Positions 41,906 through 49,814 of a stretch of 64,000 nucleotides of DNA are shown one piece after another. A program made the position numbers and the translations under genes. The stretch spans positions 68,343-132,342 of the forward strand of contig CAAFUR010000014.1 of assembly GCA_900766245.1 (NCBI GenBank), read 5' to 3'. Within the stretch, counting starts at the first letter, position 1. The number at the start of each line of letters is the position of its first letter. A model generated the notes under the pieces. The model had not been told where the DNA came from and made no database searches. It saw nothing but the letters and a program-made list of their open reading frames with translations. This DNA is from Veillonellaceae bacterium (GTDB lineage: Bacteria > Bacillota > Negativicutes > Veillonellales > Veillonellaceae).

Positions 41906-42787
41906 TTATTGGTTTTCATATATGGGTGAACTAAATAAAGAACGTGCTGCATTTTCGATATACAAAGCTGTATTAGATTGGTTCATTGTGTATAAATGAA
42001 TACCAGATACGCCTTCTGTTACAAGGTCTACGATTTGATTTAAGGCGTAGGCAAGGCCAGCATCACGAAGGGCGATTGGATCATGCTCATATTTATCTAA
42101 AATAGCTTTAAATTTGCGTGGAATAGCGGTAGCATTGCTTGTTAATAGACGCAAAGCTTGGTTGCGGTTGATGATAGGCATTACCCCTGCTAAGATTGGC
42201 ACATCAATGCCTGCTAAGGCGCATTTTTCTTGGAAGTCATAGAATACATTGTTATCTAAGAAAAATTGTGTGACTAATAGTTCACAGCCCGCATCTACTT
42301 TTTCTTTTAAGAATTTAATGTCCTGTAATTGGTTAGGTGAATCTGGATGTACTTCTGGATAGCAAGCGCCAGAAACTTGGAAATGCGGAGCATACTCTTT
42401 TACAAAATGTACTAGTTCAGAAGCATACTTGAAGTCTCCTACTGGTGGTAGATCTTCTAAAATATCACCACGAAGTGCTAGTAGCTTATGGATACCTAGT
42501 TGATCTAATTGATCAATAACGGAGCGCACTTGCTCTTTGGATAAATAAATAGCCGGCAAATGGGCTTTCGTAGGGATGTGCAATGTATTTTGTACATAGT
42601 TGGACAACTTGATAGTTGTTTCTTCAATATTGCGTTGTTTATTACTGCAGGTAACGGAGATGAACTCTGGTTTTAAACTTTTTAACTCGTCTAAGACGGT
42701 AATGATTTTTTCGTCGCCTACTTGTGTGTTAGGAGGGAATATTTCATAAGATAATGTTGGTCGTTTTTGTTGTATAGTTGAGCTCAT
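41906..42787 (-). CDS. metF: 5,10-methylenetetrahydrofolate reductase
   Basis: A 293-residue flavoenzyme reducing methylene-THF to methyl-THF, the methyl donor for methionine synthesis. It starts PTLSYEIFPPNTQVGDEK with the catalytic Glu (SYEIFPP). Folate/FAD segments are FISVTCSNKQRN, ALRGD (about 100), SGACYPEVHPDS (about 136-147) and the TQFFLDNNVFYDF strand. The start ATG (minus strand) follows GAAAGGAATCAGCC. It stands alone and is ended by the bidirectional terminator. Confidence 0.93.
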   Translation of the reverse strand: MSSTIQQKRPTLSYEIFPPNTQVGDEKIITVLDELKSLKPEFISVTCSNKQRNIEETTIKLSNYVQNTLHIPTKAHLPAIYLSKEQVRSVIDQLDQLGIHKLLALRGDILEDLPPVGDFKYASELVHFVKEYAPHFQVSGACYPEVHPDSPNQLQDIKFLKEKVDAGCELLVTQFFLDNNVFYDFQEKCALAGIDVPILAGVMPIINRNQALRLLTSNATAIPRKFKAILDKYEHDPIALRDAGLAYALNQIVDLVTEGVSGIHLYTMNQSNTALYIENAARSLFSSPIYENQ

Positions 42788-42959
42788 GGCTGATTCCTTT
42801 CATATCTGTAAAACATGTTCTTATGATACCAATTTTTTTCTATATAGACCAATTCTTAATATGTATAGTATGTTATAGGTAAAAGCTATAAAAATGTAAT
42901 GAAAGTTAGAGTCTAGGGATATGCATATGAAATTAGCATAGAGAAAATAGGAGAATCGT

Positions 42960-43130
42960 ATGCCATATGTATTGGAACTTTCACTGGAAATCTATATAAT
43001 AGAAGTATTCGGAATACTGCTATTGCTAGTTAGTTATAGTAGGACTTTCAGAAGAAGAGAAAACAGAGGGAATCTAATTCCTGTAGTCATAGAGTTGTGC
43101 AGCTATATTGTGCAAGAAAGGAGATTGTGA
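42960..43130 (+). CDS. 56-residue single-helix membrane ORF coupled to the M20 gene
   Basis: An uninterrupted frame from ATG 42960 to TGA 43128-43130, with a good ribosome site (ATAGGAGAATCGT). It begins MPYVLELSLEIYIIEVFG and has one hydrophobic stretch (YIIEVFGILLLLVSYS, residues 12-27) followed by a strongly basic patch (RTFRRRENR). Its stop overlaps the start of the M20 hydrolase as TGATG, the classic arrangement for translational coupling, and the M20 ribosome site lies in its last codons. I do not recognise it. It could be a real small membrane peptide or a leader whose translation controls the operon. Confidence 0.5.
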   Translation: MPYVLELSLEIYIIEVFGILLLLVSYSRTFRRRENRGNLIPVVIELCSYIVQERRL

Positions 43131-44290
43131 TGAGTCAATTACTAGAAGAAATTGAATCCTTGCGAGAATCCATGAAAACATTAAATGATTTTTTCTTCGA
43201 CCATCCAGAACTAGGGAATGAAGAGTTTTTAGCCCATGGTAAATTAACAGATTTACTGGAAAGTGAAGGGTTTACTGTAGACCGTGAAGTGAGTGGTTTA
43301 CAAACCGCATTTCGTGCTGTGTACCATGTACAAGGAGGAGGACCGAAAATTGGGCTTCTCTGCGAATATGATGCCTTAGAAGGTTTGGGTCATGCGTGTG
43401 GGCATAACTTACAAGGGCCTTCCATCTGTGCAGCAGCTATTGGTTTACGTCGCACCTTGCAAGTGCCAGCTACATTGGTGGTGTATGGGACGCCAGCAGA
43501 GGAAACGGCATCGGGTAAGTTGGTAATGGCAAAAGAAGGCGTTTTTGACGATTTAGACGTGGCTTTCATGATGCACGGTAGTGACTCTACAACGGTAGAT
43601 GGCAAGTCCTTGGCCCTTAATTTAGTGAATATTAAGTTCCATGGCAAATCGGCTCATGCAGCGATTGCTCCAGAAAAAGGCATCAGTGCTTTAGATGCGG
43701 TATTGTTGTTCTTTAATGGTATGGAGTATCTTCGAGAGCATGTGCCTACAGAAGTACGTATGCATGGGATTATTACTGATGGTGGTAAGGCAGCCAATAT
43801 CGTTCCAGACTATGCGTGTACACAGTGGTATATTCGTTCCTCTAGTCGCATTCGTTTAGATGAAGTGGTGGAGCGCGTGAAACAAGTGGCGCAAGGGGCA
43901 GCCTTGCAGGTGGGAGCTACTATGGAATGGGACGAAGTAAAAGCTTATGATAATAAGGTTAATGTGCAAAGCTTAAATGATTTACTCCTAAAGAATGCGG
44001 AAATCGTAGGCGCTCCAGATATTTCAGAACCGAGAAAGGTAACTGGTTCTACTGACTTTTCCAGTGTTACGTTCCGCGTACCAGGAGCTTGTTTACGGGT
44101 TAAATTTGTAGGTAGAGGTGTGACTAGTCATTCTCAAGAATGGCTGGATAATGGGAAAACTCAATTAGCAGAGGATGCTATTATGTACGGAGCCAAGGGG
44201 ATTGCTCTTACAGTAGAGGAAATTCTCACCACACCGGGCTTATTGGCTCAGATTCAAGAAGACTTTCAACAGTCGAAAGCAAATTATTAA
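43130..44290 (+). CDS. M20-family amidohydrolase/peptidase
   Basis: A 386-residue M20D-type metallohydrolase. Metal-site segments are LLCEYDALEGLGHACGHNLQG (about 78-98), the catalytic GTPAEETASGK (about 123-133), the dimerisation-domain KFHGKSAHAAIAPEKGISALDA (about 181-203) and the final HSQEWL-type tail. It resembles PM20D2/AbgB-like enzymes that split an amide bond in N-acyl or dipeptide substrates. The exact substrate is not known. The ATG at 43130 follows AAAGGAGATTGTG and overlaps the stop of the small ORF before it. A DcuC-family transporter follows 34 bases on, so the substrate may be taken up or its acid product exported by it. Confidence 0.87.
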   Translation: MSQLLEEIESLRESMKTLNDFFFDHPELGNEEFLAHGKLTDLLESEGFTVDREVSGLQTAFRAVYHVQGGGPKIGLLCEYDALEGLGHACGHNLQGPSICAAAIGLRRTLQVPATLVVYGTPAEETASGKLVMAKEGVFDDLDVAFMMHGSDSTTVDGKSLALNLVNIKFHGKSAHAAIAPEKGISALDAVLLFFNGMEYLREHVPTEVRMHGIITDGGKAANIVPDYACTQWYIRSSSRIRLDEVVERVKQVAQGAALQVGATMEWDEVKAYDNKVNVQSLNDLLLKNAEIVGAPDISEPRKVTGSTDFSSVTFRVPGACLRVKFVGRGVTSHSQEWLDNGKTQLAEDAIMYGAKGIALTVEEILTTPGLLAQIQEDFQQSKANY

Positions 44291-44324
44291 TTAACCTATC
44301 TTCATAGGTAAAGGAGAAGTAGTT

Positions 44325-45686
44325 ATGAATTTATTGTTGTGCGCTATCGTAATTTTATGCGCAGGTGCATTGGTGATTAAAAAGTTTAAAGCACAAACAG
44401 TATTGCTCTTAGGCGGTTTAATCATGATGCTAGGGGCGTACTTCCTTGGCTATACAACGGAGTTTGTAGATGCGAAAAAAGGAACAGGTATGATGTTCTT
44501 TGATGCTTTTGAGTGGATTAATAATACCACTGCAAAGGATGCAGCAGGGTTGGGTCTCATGATTATGACATGTACTGGCTTTGCTAAATACATGGATCAC
44601 ATTGGTGCTAGCTCTCGCTTGGTTACAACTGCAATAAAACCCTTGCAAGCGATGAAAGCTCCTTATTTAGTATTATCTTTAACATTCTTATTAAATATGT
44701 TCATGTCCTTGGTAATCCCAAGCGCATCTGGTCTAGCGATGTTGATGATGGTGACCATCTTCCCTATTTTGGTGCGTTTAGGCGTAAGCCCGGTAGGGGC
44801 AGCAGCAGCGGTAGCCACTGGTCATTTGTTGGACATTGGACCAGCCTCTGCTACAAGCTTATTAGTATCTAAAACAGTGGGCTTAGGGGTAGAAGAATAC
44901 TTCGTAGGCTATCAATTGAAAGTATACATTATCTGTGGTATTGTGACAGCTATTGCACATTATATATGGCAACAATACATGGATAAAAAATCCGGTCATG
45001 TTCCTTCCGAAGTTGTACATACAGAACCACAAGAAGAAGTAGCAGTAGGACCTCTTGCGTATTTAATATTGCCATTCTTGCCACTTGTATTTATGTTAGG
45101 ATTTAGTAAATATGGTATTGCAGGAATTAAGATGAATGTTAACTTGGCTATGTTCCTAAGCTTATTCATCGCCATGATATTTGAATTGATTCGCTTGCGT
45201 GATTTCCGAAAAGTAGCTGCGTCTATTCAAACTTTCTTTAAAGGTATGGGGGACCAATTTACCAATACGGTAACATTGATTGTAGCAGGGGAAACCTTTG
45301 CATTCGGTTTGACATCCTTAGGAATTGTGAATGAGTTTGTAGCATTCATTAAAACCTTCTCTATCCAAGCAGATATGGTAGGTATTATCGTATCTGTGAT
45401 TATCTTAGTATTGAGTATTGTTATGGGCTCTGGTGTAGCCTCTATGTTTGCATTCTCGCCATTAGTGCCGAATTTTGCTAAAGAATTAGGTGGTAATGCG
45501 ATTACCATGCTACTAGGTATGCAAAATGCGGCATCTGTAGGACGGTTGTTGAGCCCAATTAGTGCGGTTATGATTGCAGTAGCTGGTGTGGCAAATATTT
45601 CTAGTTTTGATTTAGTAAAACGAACTGCAGTGCCAGTATTGATTACGTTCATTACTTCTACCATTTGTATTTTGATTTTCCATTAA
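44325..45686 (+). CDS. dcuC: DcuC-family C4-dicarboxylate transporter
   Basis: A 453-residue membrane protein with about 12 helices of the DcuC/YfcC-like ion transporter superfamily. Typical segments are TCTGFAKYMDHIGASSRLV (about 84-102), VIPSASGLAMLMMVTIFPIL (about 133-152), the GHLLDIGPASATS loop and the C-terminal NAASVGRLLSPISAVMIAVAG. In enteric bacteria DcuC exports succinate during fermentation, which fits this metabolism. Sitting next to an M20 hydrolase suggests another possibility, uptake of acyl-amino acids or dipeptide acids. Start ATG is behind AAAGGAGAAGTAGTT. Confidence 0.85.
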   Translation: MNLLLCAIVILCAGALVIKKFKAQTVLLLGGLIMMLGAYFLGYTTEFVDAKKGTGMMFFDAFEWINNTTAKDAAGLGLMIMTCTGFAKYMDHIGASSRLVTTAIKPLQAMKAPYLVLSLTFLLNMFMSLVIPSASGLAMLMMVTIFPILVRLGVSPVGAAAAVATGHLLDIGPASATSLLVSKTVGLGVEEYFVGYQLKVYIICGIVTAIAHYIWQQYMDKKSGHVPSEVVHTEPQEEVAVGPLAYLILPFLPLVFMLGFSKYGIAGIKMNVNLAMFLSLFIAMIFELIRLRDFRKVAASIQTFFKGMGDQFTNTVTLIVAGETFAFGLTSLGIVNEFVAFIKTFSIQADMVGIIVSVIILVLSIVMGSGVASMFAFSPLVPNFAKELGGNAITMLLGMQNAASVGRLLSPISAVMIAVAGVANISSFDLVKRTAVPVLITFITSTICILIFH

Positions 45687-45750
45687 TTGGTGAAAGTCGC
45701 ATAGAAGTAAGGTTTTCTGTAATTCCTAAGAATTTGATAGAAATTAAATG

Positions 45751-45779
45751 TTGACGATGAGTGGTCTTTTATGTATTAT
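45751..45779 (+). promoter_or_regulatory. Promoter upstream of the LysR-gene leader
   Basis: TTGACG at 45751-45756 and TATTAT at 45774-45779 with 17-base spacing, with the start expected near 45786. Confidence 0.65.
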
Positions 45780-45785
45780 AGTTAT

Positions 45786-45880
45786 ACAAGACTATTACCC
45801 CCTGAGGGTGAATAATGGAATCGTTAACAACATGAAGTACCTAACGTGTAAGTATGTATATCTTACTCGTTAGGTTTTTC
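45786..45880 (+). ncRNA. Short leader or small RNA ahead of the LysR gene
   Basis: From the promoter at 45751 to a strong terminator is about 95 bases. The terminator is CCTAACG plus GTAAG pairing with CTTAC plus CGTTAGG, 45840-45874, then TTTTT. The segment also has a small ACCCCCTGAGGGT hairpin near 45797-45809 and no sizeable ORF. It is either an attenuated leader of the regulator gene at 45943 or a separate small RNA. No known riboswitch class was recognised. Confidence 0.55.
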
Positions 45881-45942
45881 ATTCCTATGAAAGTAATGAA
45901 AAAGGATGTACTTCATGATAGATATAGAAAAGGCCAATACAG

Positions 45943-46878
45943 ATGAGAATACAACAATTACAATATTTAGAAAAAATTGCAGAAAAAGGATCTATTAATG
46001 AAGCGGCTAAGGAATTATATTTATCCCAACCTAGCTTATCCAATGCAGTGAAAGAATTAGAACATGAAATGGGTGTTCAACTACTATTGCGTACTAAATC
46101 AGGAGTTACTTTGACTCATGATGGTCGAGAATTTATGATTTATGCTCGGCAAGTGCTAGATCAAATTCAATTATTAGAAGAGCGATATAAATCGAATACC
46201 AAACGAAAAGAACATTTCTTTATTTCTGCTCAGCATTATGCCTTCGTGGTACATGCGTTTGTAGAACTTATCAAAAGTGTAGATACTGATGAATATCAAT
46301 TTGGTTTGCGGGAAACAGAAACGCAAAATATTTTTGAGGATTTAGCTACTTTCAAAAGCGAATTGGGTATTTTGTATTTGAATAATTTTAATCGTCAAGT
46401 GATGGAAAAGTTATTTAAAGAGTATAAATTGACATTCTACCCATTATTTGAAGCGGAACCGCATGTATTTCTGTGCCGAGAACATCCCTTGGCAAACCAA
46501 GATAAAATTACCTTGGAAGAACTAGAGGATTTCCCTTACTTGTGCTATGATCAGGGGGAAGATAATTCCTTCTATTTTTCAGAGGAAATTTTAAGTACTT
46601 TGGACAGAAAAATGACCATAAAAGTATCTGACCGTGCTACTATTTTCAATTTAATGGTTGGTTTGAATGGATATACCATTAGTTCTGGTATTTTGAGCCG
46701 TGAATTAAATGATGATAAGATCATCGCCATTCCTCTAGATGTAGAAGATACGATGACTATGGGGTACTTAATGCCACATATGCTAGAGCCAAGTCCCATT
46801 GCGAAAAAATATTTAAAACTATTGAAAGAACATATTCGTAACTATGGTTTTGAAGTGATGGAATGGAAAAAGAAATAA
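45943..46878 (+). CDS. LysR-family transcriptional regulator
   Basis: A 311-residue regulator. The N-terminal winged HTH (MRIQQLQYLEKIAEKGSINE onward, then LYLSQPSLSNAVKELEHEMG, residues 1-60) is typical. A linker helix and a periplasmic-binding-protein-like effector domain (about 90-300) follow. It lies just downstream of the M20-DcuC pair on the same strand with its own promoter, and may control that pair; LysR proteins usually act on neighbours. The ATG at 45943 begins the conserved MRIQQL; the ribosome site is weak (AAAAGGCCAATACAG), suggesting low expression. Confidence 0.9.
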   Translation: MRIQQLQYLEKIAEKGSINEAAKELYLSQPSLSNAVKELEHEMGVQLLLRTKSGVTLTHDGREFMIYARQVLDQIQLLEERYKSNTKRKEHFFISAQHYAFVVHAFVELIKSVDTDEYQFGLRETETQNIFEDLATFKSELGILYLNNFNRQVMEKLFKEYKLTFYPLFEAEPHVFLCREHPLANQDKITLEELEDFPYLCYDQGEDNSFYFSEEILSTLDRKMTIKVSDRATIFNLMVGLNGYTISSGILSRELNDDKIIAIPLDVEDTMTMGYLMPHMLEPSPIAKKYLKLLKEHIRNYGFEVMEWKKK

Positions 46879-46905
46879 GCGTTTGTAATAGAATATAAGC
46901 GATAG

Positions 46906-46943
46906 AACAGAGGTATGCTACTGTAGGCGTACCTCTGTTTTAT
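46906..46943 (+). terminator. Terminator of the LysR gene
   Basis: AACAGAGGTA (46906-46915) and TACCTCTGTT (46930-46939) form a 10-base stem with TGC/GCG just inside, followed by TT. Confidence 0.8.
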
Positions 46944-47138
46944 ATTGAGAATAAATGTTGATTATACATTAAATAACTGTTAGTAATGAATAGGGAGTTT
47001 ATTATGAGATAGATGCTAATTAGTACATTGTTAAGACTGTAAAATGTAATATAGGTATCTTATGATAACTGAAAATTATGTAAATGTGAAATATTGTTAT
47101 AGCCTGTAATTGCCGTTCTATTCTTTCAGAAAACAGTT

Positions 47139-47144
47139 TATAAT
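47139..47144 (+). promoter_or_regulatory. Candidate -10 of the riboswitch transcript
   Basis: TATAAT, 20 bases ahead of the first riboswitch bases. No convincing -35 at standard spacing. Confidence 0.4.
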
Positions 47145-47159
47145 CAAGGTATAACTTTA

Positions 47160-47418
47160 TATTCGCCTTACTGGTGCCGCGAGGCTTAATAGGGAAGCTT
47201 GGTGAAAAGCCAACACGGTCCCGCCGCTGTAAAGGGGAGCGAAACTTCATGCAACGTCACTGGGAAACTGGGAAGGCGAAGCGTAGCGAAGATCCTGAGT
47301 CAGAAGAACTGCCGTAAGAAGCATGTCGTTAGATCCGCGAGAGACGGGTAGAGATGGTTTTGCGCTAAGTGCATACGCTAAATCATAACCTACCGTTTTC
47401 AATCGAAAACGGTTTTCT
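47160..47418 (+). promoter_or_regulatory. Cobalamin riboswitch with intrinsic terminator
   Basis: A full B12-box RNA. It starts with the CTGGTGCCGCGAGGCTTAAT-like P3 region (from about 47170) and continues with GGTGAAAAGCCAACACGGTC, CCGCCGCTGTAAAGGGGAGCG, CGTCACTGGGAAACTGGGAAGG and the box GAGTCAGAAGAACTGCC near 47298-47314. A hairpin CCGTTTTC-AATC-GAAAACGG (47393-47412) and TTTTCTCTT make a terminator, the usual layout of a B12-off switch. It leads into mutA, which itself needs B12 through its MutB partner. Confidence 0.95.
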
Positions 47419-47459
47419 CTTATGAATGATAGTTATATCTTTCAGTAAGAGACTAGGTA

Positions 47460-47487
47460 GGGTGATGAGTTATAGGGGTGGGTAGGG
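47460..47487 (+). other. G-rich leader segment, possible quadruplex
   Basis: Four G tracts (GGG, GGGG, GGG, GGG) with loops of 12, 1 and 2 bases lie in the leader between the riboswitch terminator and mutA. The last tract is also half of a GGGTATACCC palindrome at 47485-47494. Confidence 0.3.
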
Positions 47488-47639
47488 TATACCCAGTTTC
47501 TAATTGTTTATTTTATTTTTATGAGAGCTGCAACGATTACATAAGCTATTAGAATCTCTATGATGAGGCAAATCTCACTAGAAAAGTGGTTTGAGTAAGG
47601 GAACGTATGCCTATGTGGTCAGAGAAAGGAAGCTAGACT

Positions 47640-49814
47640 ATGGGACAAGACAAGCATCATGAACCACAAGTTCACGAAGAACAGTTTGAGCTACCAGATG
47701 TATCGTTTGATGAGTTTTCTATCCCTACCTACGAGGAGTGGAAAACGACGGTAGAAGGTATCTTGAAAGGGAAAGATTTCCAAAAAAGTATGTATACAAA
47801 AACATACGAAGGAATTACTTTACAACCAATGTATTGGTTGAGCGACCAAGAAGGATTGACTCAAAATTTGACATATCCTGGTCGTGATAGCAATTTACGG
47901 GGGGCGAAAGCTAGTGGATATATCCATACACCTTGGACAATTGCACAACGTTGTGACGGAAAAACAATTGCTGACATGCATGACATGTTACAATTTGAAT
48001 TAGATAAAGGTAGCACAGCTATCAGTTTCACACTGGACAGTGCTACACGGAAAGGACAAGATGCTACGAAAGCTGAAGCTAAAGATGTGGCTGACGCAGG
48101 GGTGTCTTTGTCTACTGTAGAAGAAGTGGAAGCTTTATTAAAAGGCATGGACTTAACTACAAAAGAATTAGATATTCGTACAGGTGCTAGTAGCGTATGC
48201 TGGGCGGCTGCATTACATGCGCTTTGCGAATCTCAAGGGGTGGATGTAAAATCCTTGTCCGGTATGATTGGGGCAGATCCAATTGGTACTTTGGCACAAG
48301 ATGGTCATTTATCACGCCCTATGGACGAATATTTTGATGATATGGCACATACCATTGCTTGGGCATCTGCACATGCACCACAATTGCGCACAGTTTTGGT
48401 AGATACAGATGTATACCATAATGGTGGTGGCAATGACGTACAAGAATTGGGTTTTGCTATGTCTACGGCTGTGACATATTTACGTGAGATGGAACGCCGT
48501 GGTATCGATGTGAATACATTTGCAAAACAAATTCGTTTCCATGTCAGTGTAGGAGCTAATTTCTTCATGGAAATAGCTAAACTACGTGCTATAAAAATGG
48601 TATGGGCTCAAATTATTGAACATTGTGGCGGTGATGAAGAAGCGAAGAAAATTAACTTGTTCGTAAGTACATCTCACTTTACACAAACTGTATTTGATCC
48701 ATATGTAAACTTATTACGTGCTGGTTCTCAATCCTTCTCCGCAGTAGTAGGTGGTATGGATGGTATGTTTGTACGACCTCTTGATGGCTGCATTCGTCCA
48801 AGTGATGAATTCTCTCGCCGTATTGCCCGTAATATTCAAATCATGGAGCAACAAGAGTTCAACTTCATTCAACCAGTTGACCCTGCCGGTGGTAGCTGGT
48901 ACTTAGAACCATTGACAGAAGAATTGACTGAAAAATCTTGGGCATTGTTCCAAGAATTAGAAGGTAAAGGTGGCATCTTGGAAACATTAGTATCTGGTGA
49001 AACGCAAGAAGCCGTGGATGCTATTTTACAAAGCCGCTTTAAAAACTTGGCAACTCGTAAAGATCGTGCCGTTGGTAGTAACATGTATCCAAATATGACG
49101 GAAGAATTACTAGAAGTACCAGTGGTAGATTTTGAGGGCTTACGCCAAGCTCGTGTAGCAGCATTAGCTAATGTGGGTACAACTGATGCAGCTGAATTAG
49201 CTCTAAAAAAACTACAAGAATCCGACTTCAGTGAAATTGGTTCTTTGGTAAGTGCTGCGTATACTGCATTAGTAGCGGGCGCTAGCTTTGGACAAGTTTT
49301 TGAAGCCTTAGCAGACGGCAGTGAAGGTATCACTGTGAAAGCAATTCTATCTCATCGTTGGACAGAACAATACGAAGAATTGCGTATGCGCACTGAAAAC
49401 TTCAAAGAAACACATAATGGGGACAATGTTAAAATCTTCTTGGCTAACATGGGTCCAATTCCTCAACATAAAGCGAGAGCCGATTTTGTTACTTCTTTCA
49501 TGCAAGTAGCTGAATTTGATGTGCTTACAAATGATGGATTCCCAACTGTAGACGAAGCAGTTGCAGCTGCCTTAGAATCGAATGCAGATGTGACAATCGT
49601 ATGTTCCACTGACGATACATACCCAGAATTGGCACCAGCAGTGACAAAAGCAATCAAAGCCGATCGCCCAGCTATGAAAGTATTCTTGGCAGGGGCTCCA
49701 TCTCCAGAGTTGAAAGAACTTTGCGATGCAGCAGGCATGGATGATTATATTAGTGTACGCTCCAATTGCTATCAAACATTATTAGCAATGCAACGCGAGA
49801 AAGGAATGATGTAG
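47640..49814 (+). CDS. mutA: Methylmalonyl-CoA mutase small (non-catalytic) subunit
   Basis: A 724-residue MutA of the Propionibacterium heterodimer type. It keeps the TIM-barrel and the B12-like C-terminal domain. In place of the cobalt-binding GxDGHDRG it reads ANMGPIPQHKARADF, so it binds no cofactor and has a structural role. The N-terminus (ELPDVSFDEFSIPTYEEWKT) and the sequence IQPVDPAGGSWYLEPLTEEL are typical. The start is behind AAAGGAAGCTAGACT, more than 200 bases after the riboswitch terminator. mutB starts directly at the next base after its stop. Confidence 0.95.
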   Translation: MGQDKHHEPQVHEEQFELPDVSFDEFSIPTYEEWKTTVEGILKGKDFQKSMYTKTYEGITLQPMYWLSDQEGLTQNLTYPGRDSNLRGAKASGYIHTPWTIAQRCDGKTIADMHDMLQFELDKGSTAISFTLDSATRKGQDATKAEAKDVADAGVSLSTVEEVEALLKGMDLTTKELDIRTGASSVCWAAALHALCESQGVDVKSLSGMIGADPIGTLAQDGHLSRPMDEYFDDMAHTIAWASAHAPQLRTVLVDTDVYHNGGGNDVQELGFAMSTAVTYLREMERRGIDVNTFAKQIRFHVSVGANFFMEIAKLRAIKMVWAQIIEHCGGDEEAKKINLFVSTSHFTQTVFDPYVNLLRAGSQSFSAVVGGMDGMFVRPLDGCIRPSDEFSRRIARNIQIMEQQEFNFIQPVDPAGGSWYLEPLTEELTEKSWALFQELEGKGGILETLVSGETQEAVDAILQSRFKNLATRKDRAVGSNMYPNMTEELLEVPVVDFEGLRQARVAALANVGTTDAAELALKKLQESDFSEIGSLVSAAYTALVAGASFGQVFEALADGSEGITVKAILSHRWTEQYEELRMRTENFKETHNGDNVKIFLANMGPIPQHKARADFVTSFMQVAEFDVLTNDGFPTVDEAVAAALESNADVTIVCSTDDTYPELAPAVTKAIKADRPAMKVFLAGAPSPELKELCDAAGMDDYISVRSNCYQTLLAMQREKGMM

